DNA from: UBA5862 sp002408105
GTDB taxonomy: Bacteria; Pseudomonadota; Gammaproteobacteria; Pseudomonadales; UBA5862
Length of the DNA stretch: 64,000 nucleotides
Direction: 5' to 3'
Assembly: GCA_034189125.1 (NCBI GenBank)
Contig: JAXHVB010000111.1
Location: 1-64,000, forward strand
Shown: positions 1 through 8,989 of the stretch, in pieces
How the letters are laid out: the number at the start of each line of letters is the position of its first letter
How positions within the stretch are numbered: the stretch's first letter is position 1
Translations under genes and position numbers: made by a program
Notes under the pieces: generated by a model
What the model saw: the letters and a program-made list of their open reading frames with translations, nothing else
What the model was told of the DNA's origin: nothing
Database searches by the model: none

Positions 1-326
1 GGCAGCTCGAGCGGGCGTTGAACGTCCGCGAACTCGCTCAGTCGGTCTACCGGCCCGATGTCTACCGTGCGGCGGCCTTTGGTATGGACCAGCCGTTCCC
101 CACCATCGACGAAAAGCCGGAAGGCATCCACACCGAAGGTTGGCAATTGTCCCTGGCCACCAAGGTGATTGAGATGGGACCGGATCTGTTCATTGACGGC
201 GACCGGTTCCACCCCGAGGAACCGATCGATGAGTACCTCGACCGCCAGCGCATCAAGCACCTGAATGTGGACTTCACCGCACTGCGCGCGCTCAACGAAG
301 GCATCCCCACCAACACTGCCGACTGA
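1..326 (+). CDS. Nitrate ABC transporter substrate-binding protein, C-terminal fragment
   Basis: The reading frame is open from the left edge (first full codon at base 3) to the TGA at 324-326, so the 5' part lies outside the window. The visible ~108 residues resemble the tail of the complete binding protein that follows: both carry a VYRPD-x-Y segment, and an FIDG/FIDN-x(3)-F segment ending in a Tyr-Leu motif. It is therefore probably a second NrtA/CmpA-family periplasmic nitrate-binding protein. A cytoplasmic nitrate sensor of the NasS type belongs to the same fold and cannot be excluded without the N-terminus, where a signal peptide would decide. It lies 43 bp upstream of the next gene on the same strand and is probably in the same operon. 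Confidence 0.75.
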   Translation, partial: QLERALNVRELAQSVYRPDVYRAAAFGMDQPFPTIDEKPEGIHTEGWQLSLATKVIEMGPDLFIDGDRFHPEEPIDEYLDRQRIKHLNVDFTALRALNEGIPTNTAD

Positions 327-369
327 CGCACCTGCGATACCCCAAACACAGCACAAGGAGCCCTACCCC

Positions 370-1764
370 ATGAACCTACGCACCAGTTGCCCGGATGCTT
401 TGCTCAAAGCGCTTCGTTTCGCCAAGGCGTTGCCGATCGCGCTTGGGATCGCGACAGCTTCAACGAACGCTTTCGCGCAAAGTTATGAGTTCGCAGAAAA
501 GGAAGAACTCAAGTTCGGGTTCATCAAACTGACCGACATGGCGCCGCTCGCGATCGCGTACGAGAAGGGCTACTTCGAGGACGAAGGGCTCTACGTGACC
601 CTCGAGCCACAAGCCAACTGGAAAGTCTTGCTGGACGGTGTCATCGACGGACAGTTGGATGGCGCCCACATGCTGGCGGGACAACCGCTTGGCGCAACCA
701 TCGGTTTTGGGACACAAGCCAACATCATTACAGCCTTTAGTATGGACCTGAATGGCAACGGCATCACGGTTTCCAATGCCGTCTGGGAGGAAATGAAACG
801 CCTGGTGCCACATGATGCGCAAGGCCGTCCGGTTCACCCCATCGGAGCCCAGTACCTCAAGCCGGTGGTGGATAAGTATCGGGCACAGGGTCGTCCCTTC
901 AACATGGGCATGGTGTTTCCAGTATCCACCCACAACTACGAGCTGCGCTACTGGCTTGCCGCTGGGGGCATCCACCCAGGGTACTACTCACCCACCGACA
1001 TCAGTGGCCAGATTCAGGCCGATGCCCTTCTTTCGGTCACACCGCCTCCGCAAATGCCGGCGACCATGGAAGCCGGCACCATCTACGGGTACTGCGTCGG
1101 CGAGCCTTGGAACCAACAGGCCGTATTCAAAGGCATTGGGGTCCCGGTCATTACCGACTATGAGATTTGGAAGAACAACCCGGAGAAAGTGTTCGGGGTG
1201 ACCGAAGCCTGGGCCGAGCAATACCCCATCACCCACAAAAAAGTGCTGCGCGCACTGATCCGAGCGGCCATGTGGCTCGACGCGAACGACAACTCCAACC
1301 GTCCGGAAGCCGTGCAGATTCTGGCGCGCAGTGAATACGTGGGCGCGGACGCCAAAGTCATCGCCAACAGCATGACCGGGACCTTTGAGTACGAACGTGG
1401 GGACAAGCGGCAAGTGCCCGACTTCAATGTGTTTTTCCGCCACTACGCAACCTACCCCTACTACTCCGACGCCATCTGGTACCTGACCCAGATGCGGCGC
1501 TGGGGGCAAATCGCAACGCACCAACCCGACAACTGGTACCACGACGTGGCCAAGCGCGTATATCGGCCCGACCTGTACCTCGAGGCGGCCCGGGAACTGA
1601 TTGAAGAAGGCATTGCTCCAGAGTCTGGATTTCCGTGGAAAACCGACGGCTACCGCTCGGTTCAAACCGAATTCATCGACAACGTCCCCTTTGACGGGCG
1701 CAAGCCGAACGCGTACCTCGAACAGTTCAGCATTGGGCTAAAAGGCAAGGACACGGTGCAGTAA
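370..1764 (+). CDS. nrtA: Nitrate ABC transporter periplasmic substrate-binding protein (NrtA/NasF type)
   Basis: This 464-residue protein is the soluble nitrate/nitrite receptor of an ABC importer. The ATG at 370 was chosen because AAGGAG (355-360) precedes it and because a typical Sec signal peptide follows: basic start, hydrophobic stretch at ~residues 19-31, and an AFA-Q cleavage site near residue 36. There is no lipobox, so it should be free in the periplasm, unlike the lipoprotein NrtA of cyanobacteria. The mature part begins with the KFGFIKLTDMAPLAIA-type strand and has the Trp-Lys and Tyr-rich segments of the NrtA family, and its length matches that family. It is followed by the permease, the ATPase and nitrite reductase, which supports nitrate as the ligand. 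Related bicarbonate (CmpA) binding proteins are the main alternative. Confidence 0.9.
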   Translation: MNLRTSCPDALLKALRFAKALPIALGIATASTNAFAQSYEFAEKEELKFGFIKLTDMAPLAIAYEKGYFEDEGLYVTLEPQANWKVLLDGVIDGQLDGAHMLAGQPLGATIGFGTQANIITAFSMDLNGNGITVSNAVWEEMKRLVPHDAQGRPVHPIGAQYLKPVVDKYRAQGRPFNMGMVFPVSTHNYELRYWLAAGGIHPGYYSPTDISGQIQADALLSVTPPPQMPATMEAGTIYGYCVGEPWNQQAVFKGIGVPVITDYEIWKNNPEKVFGVTEAWAEQYPITHKKVLRALIRAAMWLDANDNSNRPEAVQILARSEYVGADAKVIANSMTGTFEYERGDKRQVPDFNVFFRHYATYPYYSDAIWYLTQMRRWGQIATHQPDNWYHDVAKRVYRPDLYLEAARELIEEGIAPESGFPWKTDGYRSVQTEFIDNVPFDGRKPNAYLEQFSIGLKGKDTVQ

Positions 1765-1823
1765 CGACTGCGCCTCGAGCGACCACCCTGCAACCCTGCA
1801 CACAGACCGCCAGGAGGGACACC

Positions 1824-2951
1824 ATGAACGACATGACCGCCACTTCGAAGAACGTGGTCGCTGCCGAGCCGGCACCCGACAAACCATCCCGAAAGACACT
1901 CCCGGAACACGGGAAAGTTGAGCGCACACCATTCTCGATTCGCCTGACCCGGATGCTGGGCTTGCTGGGAATCAATTTTCTCATCCCAGTGGTCAAACTG
2001 GCCACCGGAGAAAGTCCTCGCGCCCAGTTCAAGGAGCTGTGGATGACCCTTGGAGTTCCATTGGTTGCGGTGTTCGTGTTTCTCATTCTATGGAGCTGGG
2101 GTGCCTCCCAGGTAGAAACCAGTCTCGGGCAGATCCCGGGCCCCCCCCAGGTTTGGGACGAGTTTCAGGGCCTGATGGCCGAACACGCTGCAGAGAGGGA
2201 GAAAGCCGACGCCTTCTACGAACGCCAGATCGCACGCAATGAACAGCGCCTGGCGATCGACCCAACCTACGAGGCCAAGACCCGTCCCTACACAGGCAAA
2301 CCGACGTATCTGGATCAAATCGTCACCAGCTTGTACACCGTGTTCGCCGGGTTTCTGCTGGCGACCATTATTGCGGTTCCGCTTGGAATCCTCTGTGGTC
2401 TCAGCCGCACGATCAATTCCGCACTGAGCCTGCTCATTCAAATCTTCAAGCCAGTCTCTCCGCTGGCGTGGCTGCCGATCGTCACCATGGTGGTGAGTGC
2501 GGTGTACGTGACAGACGCCGACGCCTGGTTCGAGAAGTCGTTTATCAACTCCGCCATCACTGTCACCCTCTGCTCTCTCTGGCCAACGCTGATCAACACC
2601 GCGCTCGGCGTCGCATCAATCGATCGCGACCTGATGAACGTGGGCCGGGTGTTGCAGCTGGGGTGGTTAAATCGCGTCACGAAAATTGTACTTCCGTCTG
2701 CCCTTCCGCTGATCTTCACCGGGCTGCGGCTCTCTCTCGGTGTCGGCTGGATGGTGCTCATCGCCGCAGAAATGCTGGCTCAGAACCCCGGGCTTGGAAA
2801 GTTTGTGTGGGACGAATTCCAAAATGGCAGTTCCCATTCACTCGGTCGAATCATGGTTGCAGTGTTCACCATCGGGGTCATTGGGTTCTTGCTGGACAGA
2901 ATCATGGCAACGCTCCAGCAGCTTTTCTCTTTCGGTCAAAAAAGCGCCTAG
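1824..2951 (+). CDS. nrtB: Nitrate ABC transporter permease
   Basis: This is the inner-membrane permease of the nitrate importer (375 aa). AGGAGG at 1811-1816 precedes the ATG. The first ~70 residues are polar and cytoplasmic. A membrane segment lies at ~72-96, and the binding-protein-dependent transport domain covers roughly residues 160-370. That domain includes an EAA-like coupling loop (GRVLQLGWLNRVTKIVLPSA) that would contact the ATPase. Between the first membrane helix and the core there is a charged insert of about 60 residues (EREKADAFYERQIARNEQR region). It makes the protein roughly 100 residues longer than cyanobacterial NrtB and is probably periplasmic. The gene sits between the binding protein and the fused ATPase. 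Confidence 0.9.
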   Translation: MNDMTATSKNVVAAEPAPDKPSRKTLPEHGKVERTPFSIRLTRMLGLLGINFLIPVVKLATGESPRAQFKELWMTLGVPLVAVFVFLILWSWGASQVETSLGQIPGPPQVWDEFQGLMAEHAAEREKADAFYERQIARNEQRLAIDPTYEAKTRPYTGKPTYLDQIVTSLYTVFAGFLLATIIAVPLGILCGLSRTINSALSLLIQIFKPVSPLAWLPIVTMVVSAVYVTDADAWFEKSFINSAITVTLCSLWPTLINTALGVASIDRDLMNVGRVLQLGWLNRVTKIVLPSALPLIFTGLRLSLGVGWMVLIAAEMLAQNPGLGKFVWDEFQNGSSHSLGRIMVAVFTIGVIGFLLDRIMATLQQLFSFGQKSA

Positions 2952-2969
2952 GCGCAGGAGTTTCCTCCC

Positions 2970-4637
2970 ATGGGTACACTCTCAGTGCGCAACCTCGCCA
3001 AGAGCTATGGCGAGGGAAAGGACAAAACCAACGTGCTCTCGAACCTCAACCTGGAGGTTCAAGATGGCGAGTTCGTGGCCATCGTTGGGTTCTCCGGAAG
3101 CGGCAAGACCACCCTGATCAATTCGATTGCGGGACTGATCAGCCCGGATCAGGGATCCGTGCTGTGCGACGGGAAACCGATCGCAGGTCCTGGGCCAGAT
3201 CGTGGTTTGGTGTTCCAAAGCTATTCGCTGATGCCCTGGCTCACCGTTGAAGGCAACGTGGCGCTGGCCGTTGACCAGACCCACAAGCACTGCTCCAGGC
3301 AAGAGCGCAAAGCACGGGTCCACAAGTACATCGACATGGTTGGCCTCAGCCCCGCCAAGGAGAAGCGGCCGGCCGAACTGTCCGGCGGTATGCGCCAGCG
3401 GGTTTCGGTTGCCCGCGCCCTGGCCGCCAACCCAGACATCCTCCTCCTGGACGAGCCGCTCTCGGCGCTGGATGCCCTCACCCGTGCCAATTTGCAGGAC
3501 GAGATCCTGCGAATCTGGGAAGAGGATAGAAAGACGGTGATTCTGATCACCAACGACGTCGACGAAGGGCTGCTCATGGCGGACCGCATCATTCCACTGC
3601 GACCCGGTCCCAACGCAACCTTTGGCCCCGAATTCGTGGTCGACCTACCAAGACCGCGTGACCGCAGCGCAATGAACCACGACCCCGAATTCAAGGCGCT
3701 ACGACATGCCATCACCGAATACCTGATCGGGGTTGGGATGCAAGATCAGAACTCCGGCGCCGGGACCGACTTGAAGCTGCCGCCGGTACGGCCCAACACC
3801 AGCAACGACTTCCGTCTCGACACCTCCGCCCTGAAGCCTGACAGCAGTGACGTCGGCCGCGCGCGCTATCTGGAGTTTGCCAAGGTCAGCAAGGTCTATC
3901 CCGGCCCCCGCGGGCCCATCACTGTGGTCAAGGAATTCGACCTGATCATGCCGAAAGGCGAGTTCGTCTCTGTGATTGGCCATTCCGGATGCGGAAAGTC
4001 CACAGTGCTTTCCATGACTGCGGGACTCACCGAGATCAGTTCAGGCGGAATCGTACTGGACAACAAAGAGGTGCGCGGCGCGGGGCCAGAACGAGCGGTG
4101 GTGTTTCAAGCGCCAAGCTTATTCCCCTGGATGACGGCATTCGAAAACGTCGCTCTGGGTGTGGAAGAAGTGTACCCACATGCCACCCGCGATGAGCGGG
4201 CAGACATCTGTGAGTACTACCTCACTCGTGTCGGGCTCGGAGACGCGCTGCATAAAAAGGCGGGCGACCTTTCCAATGGAATGAAGCAGCGAGTCGGGAT
4301 TGCTCGAGCCTTTGCCCTGTCTCCCAAGCTTCTGCTGCTCGATGAACCCTTCGGGATGCTCGATTCGCTGACTCGGTGGGAGCTTCAAGAGGTACTTATG
4401 GAGGTGTGGAGTCGCTCCCGGCTGACAGCAATGATGGTCACGCACGACGTGGATGAAGCGATATTGCTCGCTGATCGCGTGGTGATGATGACCAATGGAC
4501 CCGAAGCCCGGGTGGGAAAGATCCTGGAAGTCGACCTGCCCCGGCCACGCTCTCGCAAGGCCCTGCTGGCCCATCCCGACTACTACCGACTGCGAGAAGA
4601 GCTCATCAGCTTTCTGGCCGAATGTGACCGGCACTGA
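2970..4637 (+). CDS. Nitrate ABC transporter ATPase, two fused nucleotide-binding domains (NrtC/NrtD-like)
   Basis: This protein (555 aa) would supply both ATPase domains of the importer in one chain. Domain 1 spans residues ~1-250: Walker A GFSGSGKTT from ~40, signature LSGGM at 137-141, Walker B LLLDEP near 158. Domain 2 spans ~300-555: Walker A GHSGCGKST from ~337, signature LSNGM at 434-438, LLLLDEP near 453. A polar linker of ~50 residues joins them. The H-loop is intact in domain 2 (THDVDEA, His492), but domain 1 reads ITNDVDEG, with Asn195 in place of His. One of the two ATP sites may therefore be weak or regulatory. Cyanobacteria encode NrtC and NrtD separately, and NrtC carries a C-terminal NrtA-like domain that is absent here. 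The gene starts 18 bp after nrtB. Confidence 0.9.
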   Translation: MGTLSVRNLAKSYGEGKDKTNVLSNLNLEVQDGEFVAIVGFSGSGKTTLINSIAGLISPDQGSVLCDGKPIAGPGPDRGLVFQSYSLMPWLTVEGNVALAVDQTHKHCSRQERKARVHKYIDMVGLSPAKEKRPAELSGGMRQRVSVARALAANPDILLLDEPLSALDALTRANLQDEILRIWEEDRKTVILITNDVDEGLLMADRIIPLRPGPNATFGPEFVVDLPRPRDRSAMNHDPEFKALRHAITEYLIGVGMQDQNSGAGTDLKLPPVRPNTSNDFRLDTSALKPDSSDVGRARYLEFAKVSKVYPGPRGPITVVKEFDLIMPKGEFVSVIGHSGCGKSTVLSMTAGLTEISSGGIVLDNKEVRGAGPERAVVFQAPSLFPWMTAFENVALGVEEVYPHATRDERADICEYYLTRVGLGDALHKKAGDLSNGMKQRVGIARAFALSPKLLLLDEPFGMLDSLTRWELQEVLMEVWSRSRLTAMMVTHDVDEAILLADRVVMMTNGPEARVGKILEVDLPRPRSRKALLAHPDYYRLREELISFLAECDRH

Positions 4638-4690
4638 CCGGCAACGGCCTCGGTGTTTTCAAATTCATCTCACGCTGGAGGAAACTTTCA

Positions 4691-7228
4691 ATGACCCAAC
4701 AACGCCTCATCGTCATCGGCAACGGAATGGTGGGTCACAAGTTCCTGGAATCACTCCACGACCAGGACGCTGACCACCTGGAACACCACACCACGGTCAT
4801 CTGTGAAGAGACCCGTCCAGCATATGACCGGGTTCAGCTGTCGTCGTTTTTCTCCGGAAAATCTGCGGACGACTTGTCGCTTGTCGCGCCTAACTTTTTC
4901 GATCGCGACGAGATCGACCTGCAGCTCAACGCCCGGGCGCTACAGATCGACCGTGAGCGAAAGCTGGTGCACACCAGTTCCGGAGACAAAGTTCCCTATG
5001 ACAAGCTGGTACTGGCAACCGGATCTTACCCTTTTGTACCGCCGATTCCCGGCAAGGACCGGCCCGGCTGTCATGTCTACCGGACATTGGAAGACCTGGA
5101 GAAAATTCGTGCCAGCGCCAAGAACGCCCGCGTGGGAGTGGTGGTTGGCGGCGGGTTGCTCGGCCTCGAAGCGGCCAAGGCACTGCGGGACCTTGGCCTT
5201 AAGACCCATGTCGTGGAATTTGCGCCCCGCCTCATGGCCGTTCAACTCGACGACGCTGGCGGAACCATGCTGCGGCGTAAGATCGAGGCGCTGGGCGTTC
5301 AGGTTCACACAGAGAAGAACACCAAGGAAATCGTCGATGGCCAGTCTTATCCACATAGGATGGTCTTCGCCGATGGTGACGAACTTGAGACAGACCTGAT
5401 TGTATTCTCCGCCGGCATTCGCCCGCGGGACGAAATTGCCCGGGAAGCAGGACTGGAAGTGGGCCCCCGAGGTGGGGTGGTCATCGATGATCACTGTGCC
5501 ACCTCCGACCCTAACATCTTTGCGATTGGTGAAGTCGCGCTCTGGGGCGGTCGGATCTACGGCCTGGTGGCGCCGGGTTATGCCATGGCCCGAGTGGCAG
5601 CTGCCCAAGTCATCGGCAACACCCAAGCGGCGTTTCGCGGCGCGGACATGAGCACAAAGCTCAAGCTCATGGGCGTCGATGTCGCCAGCATTGGCGACTC
5701 TCAGGGTCGCACCGAAGGCTGCTTGAGCTACAGCCTGATTGACGAGCGAAACGAAGTCTACAAACGCATCGTGACCGATGCAGAAGGCAAGAAATTGCTC
5801 GGCGCTGTACTTGTCGGTGACACCGAGTCCTACAACGACTTACTGCAGACAATGCTGAATGAACTGCCCCTGCCCCCCCAGCCGGAAGCACTGTTGCTGC
5901 CTGGCGTCGAGGGTGATGCGGTGGCTCTGGATTCATCCGCACTGCCCGACAGCGCACAGGTCTGCTCGTGCAACAGTGTGTCGAAAGGGGACCTGTGCGC
6001 TGCCATCGAATCCGGCGCCCAGACCTTGGGAGCGCTCAAGGACGGTACGCGTGCATCAACGACCTGCGGCGGCTGTGCACCGCTGGTCACGCAAATTCTT
6101 AACCACGAGCTGACTGTCCGTGGAATCGAAGTAAACAGGGACATCTGTCCACACTTTCCATTTTCTCGCCAGGACCTGTACTACCTGGTGCGTGTCGAGC
6201 AAATCAAAACCTTCGATGCACTGCTCGCAGCCCATGGCCGTGGCCGTGGCTGCGAAATCTGCAAGCCAGCGGTTGCCTCCATTCTCGCCTCCTGTTGGAA
6301 CGAGCACATCCTAGAGCCACAACATGCTCCCCTACAGGACACCAACGACCGTCACCTCGCCAATATGCAGAAGGATGGCACCTACTCGATCGTCCCACGG
6401 GTTGCCGGCGGAGAAATCACCCCGGAGAAGCTCATCGTTCTGGGTGAGGTCGCGCGCGACTACGACCTCTATACGAAGATCACCGGCGGCCAGCGCGTTG
6501 ACCTGTTCGGCGCACGTCTGGACCAACTCCCGGAAATCTGGGAGCGACTGATCGCCGCAGGCTTCGAATCAGGTCACGCCTATGGCAAGGCGCTGCGCAC
6601 CGTGAAGTCCTGCGTGGGCAACACCTGGTGCCGTTACGGCGTGCAGGACAGTGTCGGAATGGCCGTTCTGCTTGAGAACCGCTACAAGGGCCTCCGGGCC
6701 CCACACAAGCTCAAGCTGGGGGTCTCCGGATGCACCCGGGAATGCGCTGAAGCGCAGGCAAAGGACGTCGGCGTCATTGCCACCGAGAAGGGCTGGAACC
6801 TGTATGTCTGTGGCAACGGTGGGGTGCGCCCCCGCCATGCCGAACTGTTCGCATCGGACCTCGACGATCTGACCCTGATTCGCACCATCGACCGCTTCCT
6901 CATGTTCTACGTGCGCACCGCAGACCGCCTGCAGCGCACCTCGGTGTGGCGTGAGCAGGTCGAAGGTGGCCTCGACTACCTCAAGGAAGTGGTCCTGGAG
7001 GACCGGCTCGGCATCTGTGGTGACCTGGAGGTCGAAATGCAGCACATCATCGATACCTACCAATGCGAATGGAAAACTGCCGTCGAAACCCCAGAAAAAC
7101 GCAGTCAGTTCAAAGCGTTTTTGAACACCGAATCAGCGGACCAGAGCCTCAGGTACGTGCGCGAGCGAAACCAGCGCCGCCCTGCCCGATCGGATGAGCA
7201 AGCGCTCCCGGTCGCGGAGGTGAGCTAG
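4691..7228 (+). CDS. nirB: Assimilatory nitrite reductase (NADH), large subunit
   Basis: NirB reduces nitrite to ammonium in the cytoplasm with NADH, FAD, an iron-sulfur cluster and siroheme. The 845-residue length is usual for the family, and GGAGG stands before the ATG. Residues 1-~330 form the FAD/NADH reductase, with a GNGMVG start and a second dinucleotide fold VVVGGGLLGLEAA near 149. Two BFD-like [2Fe-2S] segments follow: CSCN...CGGC near 423-460, and CPHF...CEIC near 483-520. The siroheme/4Fe-4S half carries SCVGNTWCRYG near 638 and SGCTRECAEA near 679. It follows the transporter genes by 53 bp and precedes nirD. No siroheme synthase gene is visible in the window. Confidence 0.96.
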   Translation: MTQQRLIVIGNGMVGHKFLESLHDQDADHLEHHTTVICEETRPAYDRVQLSSFFSGKSADDLSLVAPNFFDRDEIDLQLNARALQIDRERKLVHTSSGDKVPYDKLVLATGSYPFVPPIPGKDRPGCHVYRTLEDLEKIRASAKNARVGVVVGGGLLGLEAAKALRDLGLKTHVVEFAPRLMAVQLDDAGGTMLRRKIEALGVQVHTEKNTKEIVDGQSYPHRMVFADGDELETDLIVFSAGIRPRDEIAREAGLEVGPRGGVVIDDHCATSDPNIFAIGEVALWGGRIYGLVAPGYAMARVAAAQVIGNTQAAFRGADMSTKLKLMGVDVASIGDSQGRTEGCLSYSLIDERNEVYKRIVTDAEGKKLLGAVLVGDTESYNDLLQTMLNELPLPPQPEALLLPGVEGDAVALDSSALPDSAQVCSCNSVSKGDLCAAIESGAQTLGALKDGTRASTTCGGCAPLVTQILNHELTVRGIEVNRDICPHFPFSRQDLYYLVRVEQIKTFDALLAAHGRGRGCEICKPAVASILASCWNEHILEPQHAPLQDTNDRHLANMQKDGTYSIVPRVAGGEITPEKLIVLGEVARDYDLYTKITGGQRVDLFGARLDQLPEIWERLIAAGFESGHAYGKALRTVKSCVGNTWCRYGVQDSVGMAVLLENRYKGLRAPHKLKLGVSGCTRECAEAQAKDVGVIATEKGWNLYVCGNGGVRPRHAELFASDLDDLTLIRTIDRFLMFYVRTADRLQRTSVWREQVEGGLDYLKEVVLEDRLGICGDLEVEMQHIIDTYQCEWKTAVETPEKRSQFKAFLNTESADQSLRYVRERNQRRPARSDEQALPVAEVS

Positions 7229-7247
7229 TGGCCCTTCGTGGGGCCAC
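7228..7247 (+). other. Hairpin directly after nirB
   Basis: GTGGCCC (7228-7234) and GGGCCAC (7241-7247) form a 7-bp GC-rich stem with a 6-base loop that begins on the last base of the nirB stop codon. An alternative pairing of the upstream GAGGTG with CCACCTC is possible. No T tract follows, so it is more likely an RNA-stability or attenuation element in the 123-bp nirB-nirD gap than a full terminator. Confidence 0.45.
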
Positions 7248-7351
7248 CTCATCAGCATGTGCAACCTGTTTCAACCCGGACCGCAGGATTTGACCCCAGG
7301 GTTCACTGCCACGCGCACGACACTTCACGTTGACAGCTGAGAGATTAAACA

Positions 7352-7708
7352 ATGAATGCACCTTCTCAAATCGATTGGGAGTGGCGATCGGCATGTCCAC
7401 TTTCGGCGCTCACAGCCAACCTCGGCGCCTGTGTGCTCCTTGAAGGCAAGCAGATCGCGCTGTTCTACCTAGGTGAGACGGCCGAACTCTACGCGGTCGA
7501 CAACCATGATCCACTGGGCGGGGCACCCGTCATTTCACGTGGGATCGTCGGCGACATCGACGGTGATCCAGTCGTCTCCTCACCCCTGTATAAGCAGCAC
7601 TTTTCCCTGACCAGCGGCAAGTGCTACGAGGACGAATCCGTACAGCTCTCGGTGTACCCGGTTCGTCTGCAAGGCGAGCACGTACAAATCGGGCTGCCAA
7701 AAACCTAA
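7352..7708 (+). CDS. nirD: Assimilatory nitrite reductase (NADH), small subunit
   Basis: NirD (118 aa) partners NirB. It has the Rieske-like fold signature of this family, with DNHDPLGGAPVISRGIVG followed by SSPLYKQHFSLTSGKC near residues 50-90. As in other NirD proteins, the Cys-His pairs of a true Rieske cluster are absent. The ATG at 7352 follows GAGAG, a weak ribosome site, and there are 123 bp between it and nirB with a hairpin, so expression of the two subunits may be unequal. The next gene starts 33 bp downstream. Confidence 0.93.
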   Translation: MNAPSQIDWEWRSACPLSALTANLGACVLLEGKQIALFYLGETAELYAVDNHDPLGGAPVISRGIVGDIDGDPVVSSPLYKQHFSLTSGKCYEDESVQLSVYPVRLQGEHVQIGLPKT

Positions 7709-7741
7709 CCACCACCAGCGACCCCCAGCCAGAGCCTGCCC

Positions 7742-8989
7742 ATGCACAGACCGAAGCTTGTCATCATCGGAAACGGAATGGCGTGTTGTCGTTTGCTGGA
7801 CGAATTGGTACAGCTTGCGCCTGGCCGCCATGACATCGAAGTGTTTGGCAGCGAAGCCACCGGCGGCTACAACCGCATCCTGCTTTCACCGCTGGTTGCA
7901 GGCCAGCTTGGTCCGCAGGACATTGAGCTGCACACCTCCGACTGGTACGAGGAGCACGGAATCCTGCGCCACTGCGGCGAGGCGATTGTCGAGATCAACC
8001 GAGAGACCCGCACGCTGACCAGCTCGAAGGGCCGCCAGGTGCACTACGACCAACTGGTGGTCGCCACTGGGTCCCGCGCCCGAGTTCCTGAGATCCCTGG
8101 CACCGACCTCTCCGGGGTTCGAGTGCTGCGCACCCTCGACGACGCCGATGCCCTAATCGGGCAGACCCGCGACGACTCGGGCAAACGCTTCGTGGTTGCC
8201 GGTGGCGGCCTTCTTGGACTCGAAGCGGCTTGGGGGCTGCGCCAGCGCGGCGCTAAGGTCACCGTGGTGCACAACAGCGAGCGACTGATGAACCGCCAGC
8301 TTGATCACAAGGCCTCAGACATTCTGTACCACCAGCTGCGCGCTTGTGGGATTGAGTTCGTGATGAACGCTCGCCTCGCCAGCCTCTCCGGACCCGGTCG
8401 AATCGAATCGATTCAGCTGGCAGACGGACACAAGCTCGATGCCGATGTGGTGCTTTTTGCCATTGGCATCGTGCCGGAGACCAGCTTGGCCTGCGCATCT
8501 GGGCTCGACACGGCAAAGGCGGTGGTTGTCGACGCACAACTGCGAACCAGCGACCCCAGGGTGTTCGCACTCGGCGAATGCTCGGAGTTTCAGGGTCAGA
8601 CCTTTGGCACGGTGGAACCCATCTACCGCCAGGCTGCGGTACTCGCGCGCGTACTCACTGGCGATGAGCAAGCGAAGTTCGGGCTCGCGACGACGCCAAC
8701 CCAACTGAAAATCAGCGGAATGCCGCTGTTTTCCTCTGGCGCCTACGTGGATGATTCCGCCGAGGAGATGGCCTATCTGGAACCGGACCGCGGGACCTAC
8801 CGAAAACTCTCGGTTCGTGACGGCCGCCTCGTTGGCGTGCTGCTGCTCGGCGACACCAGTGATGCCCTTTGGTATCAAGAACTGATTGACCGAAGTCAAC
8901 AGATCGACCGGATGCGCGACATTCTGGTGTTCGGTAGGGCCTTCGCCGAGTCCGCAGAGCAACCTGGAGGGGTACCATGCCTCCAGTAG
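7742..8989 (+). CDS. FAD/NAD(P)H oxidoreductase, probable electron-transfer subunit of assimilatory nitrate reductase (NasC/NasB-like)
   Basis: The product (415 aa) has the two-dinucleotide-fold architecture of the NirB N-terminal half. There is an FAD-binding IIGNGMACCRLLDEL start, a central VVAGGGLLGLEAAWGL NAD-binding fold near residue 145, the FAD-contact motif VFALGE near 275, and a C-terminal NIR-type reductase domain. It lacks the siroheme half and [2Fe-2S] segments. Its stop overlaps the start of nasA by 13 bp, which suggests coupled translation. The most likely role is passing electrons from NADH to NasA, whose own C-terminal [2Fe-2S] domain could receive them. Klebsiella NasC is the closest named counterpart I know of. 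Rubredoxin or ferredoxin reductases are less likely alternatives given the position. Confidence 0.8.
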   Translation: MHRPKLVIIGNGMACCRLLDELVQLAPGRHDIEVFGSEATGGYNRILLSPLVAGQLGPQDIELHTSDWYEEHGILRHCGEAIVEINRETRTLTSSKGRQVHYDQLVVATGSRARVPEIPGTDLSGVRVLRTLDDADALIGQTRDDSGKRFVVAGGGLLGLEAAWGLRQRGAKVTVVHNSERLMNRQLDHKASDILYHQLRACGIEFVMNARLASLSGPGRIESIQLADGHKLDADVVLFAIGIVPETSLACASGLDTAKAVVVDAQLRTSDPRVFALGECSEFQGQTFGTVEPIYRQAAVLARVLTGDEQAKFGLATTPTQLKISGMPLFSSGAYVDDSAEEMAYLEPDRGTYRKLSVRDGRLVGVLLLGDTSDALWYQELIDRSQQIDRMRDILVFGRAFAESAEQPGGVPCLQ

